From positions 1 to 6,086 of the forward strand of contig WFOJ01000087.1 of assembly GCA_015488125.1 (NCBI GenBank): a stretch of DNA of 6,086 bases, given 5' to 3'. The DNA is from Mariprofundaceae bacterium (GTDB lineage Bacteria > Pseudomonadota > Zetaproteobacteria > Mariprofundales > Mariprofundaceae). The notes beneath the pieces were generated by a model. That model was not told where the DNA came from, did no database searches, and saw only the letters and a list, made by a program, of their open reading frames with translations. Within the stretch, counting starts at the first letter, position 1, and each line of letters opens with the position of its first letter. Made by a program: the position numbers and the translations under genes. Shown piece by piece: positions 5,348-6,086 of this stretch.

Positions 5348-6086
5348 AACCAGTGCATGTTATCCCCTGTGAAACTCCACCGCCTGACTGGTGTAACCAC
5401 GATCTGGTGATGAGCAGTCTGCTGGAAGCCGTCAGCCTGATTACGCCCGTGCTGGAAGGTTTTTTTATGCGCACGGTGGGCGAAGCCATGCGTCACAGAC
5501 CACTGAAGGCTGCATTGCGCCGGGAATGCCAGCGTTTCATCGCCGAAGAAGGTGGGCATTCGCGGTGGCACAAACAGTTCAACGATGCCCTGTGTGAGCG
5601 CTATCCACCGCCAGCGGGGGTGCGTCGGATGCGTCAATTGCTTGCTGCAGTGCATCGTCATGCCTCGTTGCGCCAGCGCTTGTTGCTGGCAGCGGCACTG
5701 GAGCATACGGCTGCGGTACTGTCGCAGGTGTACATCCGTCAGACAGACAGGCTGCCCATGGCATCTGCCTACGCACGCCAGATGTTTGCCTTGCATGCCA
5801 GGGAAGAACTCGGCCATTGCTCAGTGGTGTTTGATCTGTGGCAGGCGTATGGTGGCGCTGGCTGCTGTTCCCGTTGGCTGGTGATGGCAGGCATGACGGG
5901 GGTGGCAACAGCTTATGTGAGCATGACCCTGCCGTGGATTATCACCCAAAAGCAGGGGTGTGGCGCATGGCAAAGCTGCCGACAACTGGTGGTGTATGCG
6001 CTGACAAAACAATCGCTGCATATGCCCTGGCGCGCCTTGCTGGCTTTTACCTCGCCGCGTTTTCACCCGGATCACATGTTTTCTCC
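5344..6086 (+). CDS. Predicted metal-dependent hydrolase, PF10118-like ferritin-fold protein (3' end outside window)
   Basis: The visible 247 residues contain the metal-ligand pattern of a four-helix diiron-type bundle as in the PF10118 'predicted metal-dependent hydrolase' family. The candidate ligands are E38 (PVLEGFFMRTV), E69 and H72 (EEGGH, with H76 following), E120 (LEHTAAVL) and E155 with H158 (HAREELGHCSVVFDLW). This E / ExxH / E / ExxH spacing is what a ferritin-like di-metal centre needs, and the last motif is very close to the family's usual EExEHxxVAFD. A hydrophobic stretch near 178-200 (LVMAGMTGVATAYVSMTLPW) may be a membrane or lipid-contact segment. There is no signal peptide. 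The frame is open to the last base. It starts within the LolA-like stop codon (ATGA, 5344-5347), so it belongs to the ABC operon. The reaction is unknown; the hydrolase label is a family name, and oxygenase chemistry would fit the diiron ligands equally well. Confidence 0.85.
   Translation, partial: MKPVHVIPCETPPPDWCNHDLVMSSLLEAVSLITPVLEGFFMRTVGEAMRHRPLKAALRRECQRFIAEEGGHSRWHKQFNDALCERYPPPAGVRRMRQLLAAVHRHASLRQRLLLAAALEHTAAVLSQVYIRQTDRLPMASAYARQMFALHAREELGHCSVVFDLWQAYGGAGCCSRWLVMAGMTGVATAYVSMTLPWIITQKQGCGAWQSCRQLVVYALTKQSLHMPWRALLAFTSPRFHPDHMFS

Noticed and set aside
5281..5817. Open frame of 178 codons on the - strand opposite the LolA-like and PF10118-like genes
   Set aside because: It is antisense to two genes with recognisable motifs, its translation has no family features, and it is a by-product of GC-rich coding sequence.
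1..6086. CRISPR arrays, tRNA or rRNA genes, insertion sequences, toxin-antitoxin or phage genes
   Set aside because: No regularly spaced repeats, transposase motifs, terminal inverted repeats or RNA-gene signatures were seen; nearly all the DNA is accounted for by nine coding genes.

Overview
The window is compact, protein-rich bacterial DNA, estimated by eye at a little over 50% GC. It carries nine protein genes and no RNA genes, mobile elements or CRISPR arrays. The periplasmic c-type cytochromes, Lol/MacB-style export genes and dethiobiotin synthetase end suggest a Gram-negative proteobacterium, probably a gammaproteobacterium. That placement is inferred from gene content, not from a marker gene.

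Layout. (1) Positions 2-460, + strand: the C-terminal part of a BioD-like dethiobiotin synthetase, probably the last gene of a biotin operon that begins outside the window. (2) 461-594: a short convergent spacer with a 7-bp hairpin. (3) 2712-595, - strand: a tightly packed four-gene electron-transfer operon. In transcription order it encodes a cytochrome b561-type membrane protein, a four-helix histidine-bearing membrane protein I cannot assign to a named family, a monohaem cytochrome of the SHP (sphaeroides haem protein, DUF1924) type, and a DHC-type dihaem cytochrome c. (4) 2713-2820: a divergent promoter region with a small palindrome and repeated short words. (5) 2821-6086, + strand: four genes joined by 4-bp ATGA overlaps. 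They encode an ABC ATPase, a MacB/FtsX-type permease, a secreted LolA-like protein and a ferritin-fold predicted metal-dependent hydrolase (PF10118-like) that runs off the window end.

How the genes work together. In the - strand operon, electrons could pass from quinol through the b561 protein to the periplasmic dihaem cytochrome and then to SHP, whose haem can bind small ligands such as oxygen. The extra four-helix protein has histidines at the start of every helix, arranged so that two trans-membrane haem sites could form. It may be an additional b-type redox subunit. In the + strand operon, the ATPase and permease form a type VII (MacB/LolCDE-like) mechanotransmission pair. The LolA-like protein would be their periplasmic lipid or lipoprotein carrier, and the diiron-like enzyme may act on the same lipid-linked substrate. 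The two operons share one 108-bp divergent control region, so co-regulation is possible but unproven.

The most interesting points are the unassigned four-helix protein inside the SHP/DHC/b561 operon, and the coupling of a PF10118-type enzyme to an ABC/LolA-like export set.
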